DNA of 64,000 nucleotides from Rhodococcus erythropolis NBRC 15567. GTDB lineage: Bacteria > Actinomycetota > Actinomycetes > Mycobacteriales > Mycobacteriaceae. The DNA lies in contig NZ_BCRM01000008.1 in NCBI RefSeq assembly GCF_001552595.1, forward strand, positions 62,001-126,000, given 5' to 3'. Each line of letters starts with the position of its first letter. Position 1 is the stretch's first letter. A program made the translations under genes and the position numbers. Under the pieces are notes generated by a model that was given only the letters and a program-made list of their open reading frames with translations, did not search any database and was not told where the DNA came from. This document shows positions 7,743 to 16,780 of the stretch, piece by piece.

Positions 7743-9622
7743 TGACCACCACCATCACTCGCCAACTCCTGCGGCTGGCCACGGCGGGTAGCGTCGACGA
7801 CGGCAAGAGCACGCTGATCGGCCGACTGTTGCACGACACCGACAGTCTGCCTACCGATCACCTCGATTCCGTGACCGACGAGCACGGAGTCGCCGACCTG
7901 GCTGCACTCTCCGACGGATTGCGCGCCGAGCGTGAACAGGGCATCACGATCGACGTCGCGTACCGATTCTTCTCCACTCCGACCAGAAGTTACGTACTCG
8001 CCGACACCCCGGGACACGAGCGCTACACGCGCAACATGTTCACCGGAGCATCCAACGCCCACGTAGCGGTCCTGCTGGTCGACGCGAGGACCGGCGTGCT
8101 GCGTCAGACGCGTCGACACGCCAGAATCGCAGCGCTACTGGGTGTTCCGAACCTTGTGGCCGTGGTGAACAAGATCGATCTGGTGGGCTTCGACGAAGCG
8201 AGATTCGCGCAGGTACAGGAAGAATTGCGGGTATTGGCACGCCAGCTCGGGCGAGGCGACGTACTTGCCATACCCGTCTCCGCGAAAGCCGGCGACAATG
8301 TCGTGACCCGCTCGGAGAACACCGAGTGGTACAACGGGCCGACACTTCTCGAATACCTCGAAGGCGTCGAACTCCATGCGCCCGCAACGCACATCGAGGA
8401 ACTTCGGCTTCCCGTGCAGTGGGTTTCGCGCCCCGATCCGCAGAATCGGCGCCGGTACACCGGCCGAATTTCGGCGGGCACACTGAGCGTCGGAGACGAG
8501 GTAGTGGTACTGCCGTCCGGATCGAAGAGCACCGTGATCAGCCTGGACACCCTCGACGACAACCGCAGTACTGCCGTTGCACCACTGTCAGTTTCGGTGG
8601 AACTGGCCGACGACATCGACGTCGGACGTGGCGACGTTCTGGTCAGCGGCGGTGCGCAGGCCCATTTGCCGGTTCTGGCCCGAGAACTCGAAGCCACGAT
8701 CTGCTGGTTGTCGAACACTCCACTGCGAGCCGGCGATCGGATAGCGCTCAAACATACTTCCCGGACCGTGCGCGCGACCGTTCAAGAACTGCACACCCGA
8801 CTCGACCCCGAGACGCTCGACGAGCAGGACAGCCCAGTCGAACTGGGGCTCAACGACATCGGAACGGTCACGCTCCGAACCAGTTCCGTGGTGGTCGCCG
8901 ATACCTACGACCACAATCGGGACTCCGGCGCTTTCATTCTGATCGACGAGCAGAGCAACGACACCGTCGGCGCCGGCACCATTCTCGAACCACGCGTCGT
9001 CGTTCCCGGTGAGCAGACCCGCAACGACATCAAGTGGCATCCGTCTTCACTCGAACGTCAGCGGCGGTGGGCGTCGACGACCCAGAAGGGCGCGACGATC
9101 TGGTTGACCGGCCTGCCTGCCTCCGGAAAATCCACCGTCGCTGTGGCTGTCGAACGTGCGCTGGTCGACGCGGGACGCACCGCGTATCTCCTGGACGGTG
9201 ACAACGTCCGCCACGGTATCTCCGACGATCTCGGGTTCTCGCCGGGAGACCGGGCCGAGAACATCCGGCGCGTCGGGCATCTCACTCGGCTGTTCGCCGA
9301 TGCCGGCGTCGTGGCCATCGCGTCGATGGTCTCGCCGCTGCGTTCGGATCGAGCAATTGCGCGTGCTCTCAACGAAGCTGCCGGGCTCACATTCCTCGAA
9401 GTTGCCGTCACCACTCCCGTCGAAGAATGCGAACGCCGAGATCCCAAGGGCCTGTACGCGCGTGCGCGGGCCGGTGAACTGAAGGGGCTCACCGGAATCG
9501 ACGCACCGTACGAGACTCCGGAGGACCCGGACCTGGCTTTCGACACGACAGGCGCTGACATCAACGAACTGGTCGGGCGGGTCATCGCATTGTTGGAGGA
9601 GCGCGAAACCGCTAGGCCCTAG
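7742..9622 (+). CDS. cysNC: Bifunctional sulfate adenylyltransferase subunit 1 / adenylylsulfate kinase
   Basis: A 626-residue fusion. Residues 1-440 are CysN, an EF-Tu-like GTPase: P-loop GSVDDGKST at 16-24, DTPGHE near 93, NKID, then the beta-barrel domains. Residues about 445-626 are APS kinase (CysC) with a second P-loop GLPASGKST near 457-465 and the DGDNVRHG motif. It makes APS with CysD and phosphorylates it to PAPS, the donor for the Stf0 protein two genes upstream. The last four bases are shared with the convergent sulfatase stop (CTAG). Confidence 0.95.
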   Translation: MTTTITRQLLRLATAGSVDDGKSTLIGRLLHDTDSLPTDHLDSVTDEHGVADLAALSDGLRAEREQGITIDVAYRFFSTPTRSYVLADTPGHERYTRNMFTGASNAHVAVLLVDARTGVLRQTRRHARIAALLGVPNLVAVVNKIDLVGFDEARFAQVQEELRVLARQLGRGDVLAIPVSAKAGDNVVTRSENTEWYNGPTLLEYLEGVELHAPATHIEELRLPVQWVSRPDPQNRRRYTGRISAGTLSVGDEVVVLPSGSKSTVISLDTLDDNRSTAVAPLSVSVELADDIDVGRGDVLVSGGAQAHLPVLARELEATICWLSNTPLRAGDRIALKHTSRTVRATVQELHTRLDPETLDEQDSPVELGLNDIGTVTLRTSSVVVADTYDHNRDSGAFILIDEQSNDTVGAGTILEPRVVVPGEQTRNDIKWHPSSLERQRRWASTTQKGATIWLTGLPASGKSTVAVAVERALVDAGRTAYLLDGDNVRHGISDDLGFSPGDRAENIRRVGHLTRLFADAGVVAIASMVSPLRSDRAIARALNEAAGLTFLEVAVTTPVEECERRDPKGLYARARAGELKGLTGIDAPYETPEDPDLAFDTTGADINELVGRVIALLEERETARP

Positions 9623-10989
9623 GGGTTTTCGGTGTCCGACTCGAGGTAACCGCGGTCCGCACTGTAGGCGGACCGCACGTTGGGTCGGACACCGATCTTC
9701 TCGAGGTACGCCGCCATGCGATGCACCGCCATCGCGCTTCCCAATGCCTCGTCCGGGAGACGATCATCCGTTTCGGCGCGCCACGTGTGAAGCTGCGAGG
9801 ACAATTCCGCCTGTATTGCCGAGACTTCCGGTCGATCGATCAGATTGATCTTCTCGTCGGGGTCGGCACGGAGGTCGTACAGCTCCCGGGGTGCGCGTAC
9901 CGCCAGATGCTCGGTGCCGAGCGCCTTTCCGGAAAGACTGTCCTCTATGTCGAGCGGTAGATCCAGAGCGGGGCGGACGGCGTAGTTCTCGATGTAGCTG
10001 TAGTCCTTGGTGCGCACCGCGCGAATGGGATCGAAACTGTCGTGAAAGGTCTTCTCCGTGAACAAGGAGGTTCGGACAGGTTCGGACGGCTCGGTTCCAC
10101 GATCGACGAGGGCATCGGCGTGCGAGCGCCCTTCCACCTCGGTGGGGACGTCGATACCGAGGAGATCGAGAATGGTCGGAACAAGATCCACACCGCTGAA
10201 CAGCGTCTCGTATTCCTTTCCGCCACTGCGATACCGAGCCGGAGGGCGAGCGATCAACGCAATGCCGGTGCCGGGGGCGTAGAGCGTCGACTTGGCACGT
10301 GGGAACGCGGCGCCGTGATCGGTGAGAAAGAAGACCCACGTGTTCTCGTCGAGCCCCTCTTCCTCGAGGGTCCCGAGCAGATCACCCACCGCGGCGTCGG
10401 CTACCTCTACGCTGCCGTGGAATTCGGCCAGGTCCTCGCGTACCTGCGGCACGTCGGGAAGATATCCGGGCACCTCCAGCGCTGCGGTGTCCGCCGGGGT
10501 ATAGCGATCGGCCGGGTACGGCCGATGCGTTTCGAAGAACCCCGTGGTGAGAAGGAAAGGCTCGGGCGGGAAGCGTCGTAGCCAGTTCTGGGCGCGCGGA
10601 ACCACGTAGTCGCAGAACGAGTTCGTGACGTCGTACTCGTGATAGCCAAGCCGCTTCGGGTACGCAGTCTCGTGCTGCATGCCGAAGAGCGAGGTGTACC
10701 AACCGTTGTCGGAGAGGATCTGCGGAAGCGTCTGCACCTCAGCGTGGTACTCCCAGCCGTGGTGCGCCAACCCGATCAGACCGTTGTTGTGCGGATACCT
10801 GCCCGAGAAGAGAGAACCGCGCGAAGGTGAGCACAGCGGCGCCGTCGCGTGTGCATCGGTGAACCGGATGCCCTCTGCCGCCAGCCGGTCCAGGTTGGGG
10901 CTGTTGACCCCGGCGACACCGTAACTCGCGAGGTGTCGGCCCAGGTCGTGCCAATGAATGATCAGGACGTTATCTCGCGCAGCCGACAC
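9619..10989 (-). CDS. Sulfatase (arylsulfatase / sulfohydrolase family)
   Basis: A 456-residue type I sulfatase. The formylglycine signature CSPSR is present with the catalytic Cys at about residue 53. The family pattern continues with GRYPHNNG, LTDHGAAFPRAKSTLYAPG, and a C-terminal ELYDLRADPDEKINL segment typical of N-sulfoglucosamine sulfohydrolase-like enzymes. No signal peptide is visible, so it is probably cytoplasmic. GTG 10989 is preferred; an upstream TTG at 11025 would place a hairpin inside the gene. It sits convergent to the sulfation operon, suggesting removal of sulfate from the product of Stf0 or from scavenged sulfate esters. Confidence 0.85.
   Translation of the reverse strand: MSAARDNVLIIHWHDLGRHLASYGVAGVNSPNLDRLAAEGIRFTDAHATAPLCSPSRGSLFSGRYPHNNGLIGLAHHGWEYHAEVQTLPQILSDNGWYTSLFGMQHETAYPKRLGYHEYDVTNSFCDYVVPRAQNWLRRFPPEPFLLTTGFFETHRPYPADRYTPADTAALEVPGYLPDVPQVREDLAEFHGSVEVADAAVGDLLGTLEEEGLDENTWVFFLTDHGAAFPRAKSTLYAPGTGIALIARPPARYRSGGKEYETLFSGVDLVPTILDLLGIDVPTEVEGRSHADALVDRGTEPSEPVRTSLFTEKTFHDSFDPIRAVRTKDYSYIENYAVRPALDLPLDIEDSLSGKALGTEHLAVRAPRELYDLRADPDEKINLIDRPEVSAIQAELSSQLHTWRAETDDRLPDEALGSAMAVHRMAAYLEKIGVRPNVRSAYSADRGYLESDTENP
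9652..9676 (+). terminator. Possible hairpin terminator for cysNC inside the convergent sulfatase 3' end
   Basis: Perfect nine-base arms GCGGTCCGC and GCGGACCGC with a 7-nt loop lie 30 nt after the cysNC stop. They fall within the coding 3' end of the opposite sulfatase gene, since the two genes overlap and leave no intergenic space. There is no T tract, so Rho-independent termination is uncertain. Confidence 0.35.
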
Positions 10990-11019
10990 GTGGGCAAGGC
11001 TAGTTGCCCTGCCCACGTG
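10987..11019 (-). promoter_or_regulatory. Perfect 10-bp inverted repeat around the sulfatase start
   Basis: Arms CACGTGGGCA (10987-10996) and TGCCCACGTG (11010-11019) with a 13-nt loop. It lies in the short gap between the carboxylase stop (11046) and the sulfatase and includes the GTG start codon at its edge. It may terminate carboxylase transcription or control sulfatase translation by folding over the start. No T tract follows. Confidence 0.45.
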
Positions 11020-11045
11020 CGGCAACAGCTCGAATCAGCAGGATC

Positions 11046-14000
11046 TCAACTGTTTCTGCCGAGCTGCCTGATCCAGGCGCGGGTGTCGGCGGGATCGATG
11101 ACATCGTCCAGTTCGAACGTGGTGGCCGCCATCAATGCCTTGCCCTGTGCGTAGGCCAGTTCCACGAACTGACCGAACAGAGTTTCCCGAGCCTCCGGGT
11201 CTTCGACGGATTCGAGTTCCTTACGGAAACCGAGGCGCACGGCACCTTCCAGACCCATCGGCCCGATCTCGCCGGTCGGCCACGCCACCGTGAACTCGGG
11301 TGCGTGGAAGGAACCACCGGCCATCGCCATGGCGCCCAACCCGTAACCCTTGCGCAGGATGATCGTTCCGAACGGCACCGTGAGGCGAGCACCGGCTACG
11401 AAGAACCGGCCGAACCTTCGGACCGTCGCCTCCTCCTCCGAGTCCGGGCCCACCATGAATCCCGGTGTGTCGCAAAGGGTCACCAGAGGGATGCGGTGCG
11501 CTTCGAGCAGTTCCAGGAAATCCGAAGCCTTGTCGGAGGCTTCCGCGTCTATCGCTCCGCCGAGATGCTCGCTGCTGTTCGCCAGCACACCGTACGGAAC
11601 TCCTTCGACACGAACGAGTGCCGTCACTACACCGCGACCGTAATCGCGACGCAGTTCCAGGACACTGTCGACGTCCGCGATCGCCTCGATCGCTCCACGA
11701 ACGTCGTACGAGCGCAGGCGATTCTCCGGCACCACATGCCGGGAGAGCCGCGGATCCGGAGCCGTCCACGCCTGGCTCGCACCCTGGAAGTAGCCGAGGT
11801 ACTGCTTGGCCAGCGCCACCGCATGAGCGTCGTCGTCAGCCACCAGGTGTACGACGCCGTTACGGCGCTGCACGTCGATGGGGCCGATGTCCTCGGGGCG
11901 GAAGTTTCCGAGCCCGCCGCCCTCGACCATGGCAGGGCCGCCCATGCCGATGTTGGCGTCGGGCGTCGCGATCAGTACGTCGCAGGCGCCGGCCAGGGCC
12001 GCGTTGCCCGCGAAGCAGCGGCCGGACACGACAGCGACCATGGGTACGCGGCCGCTCAGCGCCGCCATGGCACGGAAGGTTCCCAGTTCCAGGCCCGCTC
12101 CCGCCCCTGCATCGGTGTCACCGGGGCGACCACCGCCGCCTTCCGCGAACAGCACTACCGGAACTCGCTTGCGATCGGCGATCTCGAGCAGGCGGTCGGT
12201 CTTGGCGTGATTGCGCATGCCCTGGGTACCGGCCAGCACCGAGTAGTCGTACGAGATCACGACGCTCTCGCCGCCGCTGATGGTCGCCACTCCGCCGATC
12301 AGACCGTCAGCAGGAGTGTTGGCGATCAAGTCTTCCTCGCTTCGCCGACTGCGCTGCGCAGCCAGTGCGAGAGCGCCGTACTCGACCAGGCTGTCGTCGT
12401 CGACCAGGTCGTAGACGTTCTCGCGAGCAGTCCGCCGCCCCAGCTTGTGGCGCTTCGCCACTGCCGCGGGCCGCGCCGCGTCGAGGGTCACCTCATGACG
12501 AGCGATGATTTCGGCGAGGTCCGGACGTACGTCGTCGAGGTCCACCTCGTCGACCTCGGCGAGCTTCGATCCCGCGCTTGCGCTACGGACGACGAGCAAC
12601 GGTTCGCCCGCACTCACCGATCTCCCCGGTGACGACAGGACCCGGACCACTTCGAGGTCACCGGGCGCCGAGAGAACATGCTGCATTTTCATCGCTTCGA
12701 GGACGGCGACCTGGCCACCCGCATGGACGCCGTCACCGACTGCGGCAAGTTCGACGACGATTCCCGCCATCTGTGCACGGACCACGTCCTCGTCCGGCGC
12801 CACGTCCACACTCGCGGAGGGAGCTTGTGGGCCCGCTTCGGGAACGAGGTCCGCCAATCGAGAACCCAACCAGTCGACGTCGACCAGGCCGTCGCGGAAG
12901 TCCTTGTCCGACAGTAGTGCCTGCAGGAATTCGAGGTTGGTCGCCACGCCGTCGATGGTGAACTCACTCAAAGCAGCAATCGACTTGCGCACAGCGGCAG
13001 GAAAATCCGATCGATGCGTGTGGGTGACGACCTTCGCCAGCAGCGAATCGTAACGCGCACTCGGCGAGAGTCCGACCGTACCGAAGGTGTCCACTCGCAC
13101 GCCGGGTCCGCCCGGAGGAGTGAAGTTGTCGAGCGTGCCGGAGGACGGTAGCGCATTGCCGTCCGGCGTCATGGTTTCCATGTTGACGCGCGCCTGTATC
13201 GCGATCCCCGACGCCGACGCCACGGATCCGACTGTCTCCGAAACCTTCTCGACAGCAGTGATTCCGGTTGGCAGGTCCAGGTCCTCGAACGGAACTCCGT
13301 CCGCGATAGCGAGTTGCACGGCGACGAGGTCGATTCCGGTGACCTCTTCGGTCACCGTGTGCTCCACCTGAATTCGGGGATTGACTTCGAGGAAGACGAA
13401 TCCGCGTTCCTCGACCAGGAACTCGACCGTCGCGATGCCTCGGTAGCCGACCTCGGCGCACAGCCTTGCGGCCGCAGCGTGAAGACGCTCGCGCAGGGCC
13501 CCCGACAGCCCCTGCGCGGGCGCAACCTCGATCAACTTCTGATGCCGACGTTGGACGCTGCAATCACGGTCACCCAGAGCGAGCGCGTGGGTTCCGCCTT
13601 GCCCCGGCGCCGCCACGATCTGCACTTCGATGTGCCGAGCGTGCTCACTGAGTACCTCGGCGAACAGTGCCGAACTGCCGAATCCCGACTGGGCTTCGGC
13701 CGCACACACACGGTACGCGTCGTCGAGCGCTTTCGGGTCGCGCACCGCGCGCATGCCGCGGCCACCGCCGCCGCTGAGCGCCTTGATCATGATGCCGCGG
13801 GAGTTGCGCTCGAAGAATTCACGCACCTCGTCGAGGTCGGCGTTCGCCGATGTCGACGGCAGGACCGGTACGCCGGAGTCGACCGCCGCAGTGCGGGCGC
13901 TGGCCTTGTCGCCGAAAGTCCGGAGAACCTGGGCGTCCGGGCCGACGAAGACGATGCCCGCCTCGGTACACGCCTGCGCGAATTCGGCATTCTCACTGAG

Positions 14001-14243
14001 GAATCCGTAGCCCGGGTGCACGTGCGTGGCGCCCGTTTCGGCCGCGATCGTCAGCAGTGCGCTCTGATCCAGGTACGCGGATGCGCCCGACGCTCCGAGC
14101 GGCACCGACTCCGTGGCCGCCGCGACGTGCGGACTGGACGCGTCGTCCGCGGCGTACACCGACACCGTTTCGATCCCGAGTTCACGGGCAGTTCGAATGA
14201 TCCGCAGCGCGATTTCGCCGCGGTTCGCAATCAGCAGTCTCAC
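11046..14243 (-). CDS. Single-chain biotin-dependent acyl-CoA carboxylase (BC-BCCP-CT)
   Basis: A 1065-residue multidomain enzyme. Biotin carboxylase occupies about residues 1-440 (LLIANRGEIA at the start, glycine loop GGGGRGMR near 158, FLEVNPRIQVEHTVTE). A linker and the biotinyl domain follow, with EAMKM near 518 carrying the biotinylated Lys. The carboxyltransferase fills about 560-1065, with both halves fused. This order equals the homohexameric long-chain acyl-CoA carboxylase (LCC) described from Mycobacterium avium. It carboxylates an acyl-CoA with bicarbonate and ATP. GTG 14243 shares GTGA with the upstream ligase stop, so the ligase probably supplies the CoA thioester. Substrate chain length cannot be read from sequence. 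Confidence 0.9.
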   Translation of the reverse strand: MRLLIANRGEIALRIIRTARELGIETVSVYAADDASSPHVAAATESVPLGASGASAYLDQSALLTIAAETGATHVHPGYGFLSENAEFAQACTEAGIVFVGPDAQVLRTFGDKASARTAAVDSGVPVLPSTSANADLDEVREFFERNSRGIMIKALSGGGGRGMRAVRDPKALDDAYRVCAAEAQSGFGSSALFAEVLSEHARHIEVQIVAAPGQGGTHALALGDRDCSVQRRHQKLIEVAPAQGLSGALRERLHAAAARLCAEVGYRGIATVEFLVEERGFVFLEVNPRIQVEHTVTEEVTGIDLVAVQLAIADGVPFEDLDLPTGITAVEKVSETVGSVASASGIAIQARVNMETMTPDGNALPSSGTLDNFTPPGGPGVRVDTFGTVGLSPSARYDSLLAKVVTHTHRSDFPAAVRKSIAALSEFTIDGVATNLEFLQALLSDKDFRDGLVDVDWLGSRLADLVPEAGPQAPSASVDVAPDEDVVRAQMAGIVVELAAVGDGVHAGGQVAVLEAMKMQHVLSAPGDLEVVRVLSSPGRSVSAGEPLLVVRSASAGSKLAEVDEVDLDDVRPDLAEIIARHEVTLDAARPAAVAKRHKLGRRTARENVYDLVDDDSLVEYGALALAAQRSRRSEEDLIANTPADGLIGGVATISGGESVVISYDYSVLAGTQGMRNHAKTDRLLEIADRKRVPVVLFAEGGGGRPGDTDAGAGAGLELGTFRAMAALSGRVPMVAVVSGRCFAGNAALAGACDVLIATPDANIGMGGPAMVEGGGLGNFRPEDIGPIDVQRRNGVVHLVADDDAHAVALAKQYLGYFQGASQAWTAPDPRLSRHVVPENRLRSYDVRGAIEAIADVDSVLELRRDYGRGVVTALVRVEGVPYGVLANSSEHLGGAIDAEASDKASDFLELLEAHRIPLVTLCDTPGFMVGPDSEEEATVRRFGRFFVAGARLTVPFGTIILRKGYGLGAMAMAGGSFHAPEFTVAWPTGEIGPMGLEGAVRLGFRKELESVEDPEARETLFGQFVELAYAQGKALMAATTFELDDVIDPADTRAWIRQLGRNS

Positions 14244-15937
14244 TTGTCCCCCTGAGTGCGCTCGAACAGATCGCCCTTGCGCACCTTTCCTGTTGCAGTC
14301 ATCGGAAGCGCCTCGAGCACTTCCACTTCGGGCACCTTGTACGTAGCCATGTTCTCCTTGGCCCACGAGACGATCTCATCGGCCGCGGTGTCGGAACCCT
14401 CGACCAGCTGGACAAACGCAAAAGCCACCTGCCCCTTGTCCGGGTCCGGTTTCGGTACCACCGCAGCCTTTTCGATCGCGGGATGCAGCATCAGCAGCGC
14501 TTCCACCTCGGAGGGAAAGACACTCATGCCGTTGGTCTTGATCATTTCCTTGTTCCGCGCCAAATAGTGCAAACCGCCACGCTCACTGAACTTTCCGACG
14601 TCACCGGTCTGCAGCCAGCCGTCACGGATGGCGTCGGCGGTGGCCGCCTCGTTGCGGTAGTACGCGGAAAGGATGGACGGGCTGCGCACGATGATCTGCC
14701 CGTGCTCGCCGACGGGAACCGGCCTGCCGTCGTGATCGACGATCAGAACGTCGGTGCCGGGCACCGGAATTCCGCAGAACACCGGCTCGCTTTTCAGGTC
14801 GTAGTCGCCGTCCTGGAAACCGAGAGTGATCGTGTCCGCGGTGTGGGTTTCGGTCATGCCGTAGCTCGCTTCGCGCAGAACACCGCCGGTAGCCTCGCGC
14901 CACCGCTGGCGCGTGGCCGGATCGAGTTTGAGAACAAACGAGACTGCCATGGCGTTCTGGAGTGTCGAGAGATTTCGCTCCGAGAACCCTGATGTGTCCA
15001 TCAGTTCGACGTAATTGTCGACGGTTCCGACCAGCGAGGTCACACCGTAGGTCTCGACCGCGTCGAGCGTGGTCTCCGCATCCCAACGATTCAGCAGGAC
15101 AACGGTTCCGCCGTTGACGAGCGGAACCAGAATGCCGAAGTCCTCACCCGCGATCCAGAAGATCGGCAGAAACACCAGGGATACCGGCGGATTGGCGCCC
15201 ACCTGGTCACCACCGGCAAGCGTCGCGGTGGCCGCGGTGTAAACCATGTGGCGCTGAGTGTGCTCACAGCCCTTGGGCATTCCCGTCGTTCCGCCCGTGT
15301 AGTTCAGGGCGGCGAGGGAATCGAGTTCGGTGGCAACGGGAGTCGCTCGCTCACTGGTGATGATCGACTGCCAGTCGCTCAGGCGCGGATCGTCGACCTC
15401 GAAGGGCAGTTCGACGGTGGGGATCGCAGTCAGCATGTCCGATACTGCGGTCTTCGCGACGTGTTCGAGTGAAGTCTGTGAGCGAACCTTCTTCACCAGC
15501 TTCGAGAAAGTGTTCTGCGTCAGTAGGACCTTGACGCCGGCATCGTTGAGTTCGTGAATCAATTCGTGTTCACGGAAGAGCGGATTGATGGGCGCGTGAA
15601 CCGCACCGACCTTGAGAATGCCGAGCATCGCGATGTGGAACTGCGGGCAGTTGACCAGGTGAACGCCGACACGATCACCTCGTTCGACTCCGAGTGAAAG
15701 CAGCCATCCGGCAAAACGATCCGAAAGCTCGTCGTACTCGGCGTACGTGATGACGCGGCCGTAAAAGACGATTGCGGGAGTATCCGGCCGCTCGAGCGCC
15801 CAATGCCGCAAGTAGTCGACAAGTCCCCCGCCTTCGAGCGGATACTCGACGGAGCGGGGAATCCCGGCGGGCCAATGCGCCTGCTGCAGCGCAGTGATTT
15901 CCGCCAGAGCCGCTTCGAGCACGTCTTGTTCTGCCAC
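14240..15937 (-). CDS. Acyl-CoA ligase (AMP-binding, class I adenylate-forming)
   Basis: A 565-residue ligase. The phosphate-binding motif YTGGTTGMPKG lies near residue 220, the adenine motif YGMTETH near 360, GWLQTGD near 435, and the C-terminal lysine in ATGKVRKGD near 554. These are the core motifs A3-A10 of fatty-acid/aromatic acyl-CoA synthetases. It activates a carboxylic acid as acyl-AMP and then acyl-CoA. It is the first gene of the operon with the single-chain carboxylase and lies 25 nt from the TetR regulator gene. Substrate unknown. Confidence 0.88.
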   Translation of the reverse strand: MAEQDVLEAALAEITALQQAHWPAGIPRSVEYPLEGGGLVDYLRHWALERPDTPAIVFYGRVITYAEYDELSDRFAGWLLSLGVERGDRVGVHLVNCPQFHIAMLGILKVGAVHAPINPLFREHELIHELNDAGVKVLLTQNTFSKLVKKVRSQTSLEHVAKTAVSDMLTAIPTVELPFEVDDPRLSDWQSIITSERATPVATELDSLAALNYTGGTTGMPKGCEHTQRHMVYTAATATLAGGDQVGANPPVSLVFLPIFWIAGEDFGILVPLVNGGTVVLLNRWDAETTLDAVETYGVTSLVGTVDNYVELMDTSGFSERNLSTLQNAMAVSFVLKLDPATRQRWREATGGVLREASYGMTETHTADTITLGFQDGDYDLKSEPVFCGIPVPGTDVLIVDHDGRPVPVGEHGQIIVRSPSILSAYYRNEAATADAIRDGWLQTGDVGKFSERGGLHYLARNKEMIKTNGMSVFPSEVEALLMLHPAIEKAAVVPKPDPDKGQVAFAFVQLVEGSDTAADEIVSWAKENMATYKVPEVEVLEALPMTATGKVRKGDLFERTQGDK

Positions 15938-15962
15938 CGATCACTCCATTCGTAAAAGAAAT

Positions 15963-16592
15963 CTATTTCGACTCTTCGAACCCGATCAACCGTTCGGACA
16001 TCGTCGTCATATCTGCAATGAACTGGTTCTGCTCTTCGACACTCGCCTTACTCAGTCGTGCTCCACCGGCCATCTGTGCGTCCGAGATCATCTGAACGAG
16101 CACCGGGGGCGAAACGCAGGGATCTACATCGTGAACCTGTCGAATACGTTCGACGAAGCGTACGTAGCGGCTCACGAGCTTTTCGCGAACTGCTGACCAA
16201 CTGCGCTCGACCTCGGAATCCACCCGCGCCCGGTGCTCGATCACCGCGAGCAGGTCCCCGTAGGTGTACACGGCCGTGATGAACGCCGACGTGGTCGTTC
16301 TGAGAACTTCGCGTAGATCCTCGGCCGCTGGCCCCTCCATGTGCTGGGCGTCGAGAAACCGTCGGCACATCATTTCGGCGACGGCACGAAAGACCTCGTC
16401 CTTCGACGAGAAGTACGCGTAGAAGGTCGCTCGGGACACATCGGCCCTGGTGGTAATGGTCTCGACGGTCACGGCGTCGTATCCGAGTTCGCCGAAACAG
16501 AGGGCAGCGGTGTCGAGCAGGCCCGCCCGACGTGGACCGTCCCCGAGCTTGCGGGCTGTCCGCGCTCGCTCCTGCGTTTCGCTGGTGGTCAC
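15963..16592 (-). CDS. TetR family regulator of the ligase-carboxylase operon
   Basis: A 209-residue TetR protein. The helix-turn-helix covers about residues 20-60 (YDAVTVETITTRADVSRATFYAYFSSKDE). The rest is the variable ligand-binding domain. GTG 16592 (MTTSETQ...) is chosen; GTG 16598 is an equal alternative. Lying 5' in the same orientation as the ligase gene, with a palindromic operator just upstream of its own start, it probably represses itself and the downstream genes and responds to an acyl-CoA or its precursor. The effector is an inference. Confidence 0.85.
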   Translation of the reverse strand: MTTSETQERARTARKLGDGPRRAGLLDTAALCFGELGYDAVTVETITTRADVSRATFYAYFSSKDEVFRAVAEMMCRRFLDAQHMEGPAAEDLREVLRTTTSAFITAVYTYGDLLAVIEHRARVDSEVERSWSAVREKLVSRYVRFVERIRQVHDVDPCVSPPVLVQMISDAQMAGGARLSKASVEEQNQFIADMTTMSERLIGFEESK

Positions 16593-16607
16593 CGTCACAG
16601 TGTGTGT

Positions 16608-16627
16608 TGACGTTGACGTCAATGTCA
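16608..16627. promoter_or_regulatory. Palindromic operator upstream of the TetR gene
   Basis: A 20-bp palindrome with a perfect central decamer TTGACGTCAA (16613-16622) extended on both sides to TGAC...GTCA; nine of ten base pairs match. It lies 16 bp upstream of the TetR start, the usual place for an autoregulatory TetR-family site. Confidence 0.6.
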
Positions 16628-16674
16628 AGAATTGCGGCATCCTCGCCGCCGTTCTCGTCGGCTCAGTCGCGAAG

Positions 16675-16779
16675 ATGGGCGAGAAGAAAATCGTCTCCCG
16701 GATCACCCGTGGGGCCGGCGACATGGTCGGCCCGGCGATCGTCGTCGTGGTGATCGGTGCGGCAGCGGTATTCGAGTAG
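16675..16779 (+). CDS. Possible 34-residue membrane peptide
   Basis: The reading frame encodes MGEKKIVSRITRGAG followed by a hydrophobic helix of about 14 residues (GPAIVVVVIGAAAV) and a stop one base before the convergent DinB gene's stop. A short basic amphipathic head plus a single helix is typical of small membrane proteins. The ribosome site is weak, and there is no other evidence that it is expressed. It is divergent from the TetR gene and could share the operator. Confidence 0.33.
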   Translation: MGEKKIVSRITRGAGDMVGPAIVVVVIGAAAVFE

Positions 16780-16780
16780 T

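Noticed and set aside
11004..12632. A 542-codon plus-strand frame
   Set aside because: It is antisense to the carboxyltransferase part of the single-chain carboxylase, with a D/R/H-rich translation typical of a GC shadow.
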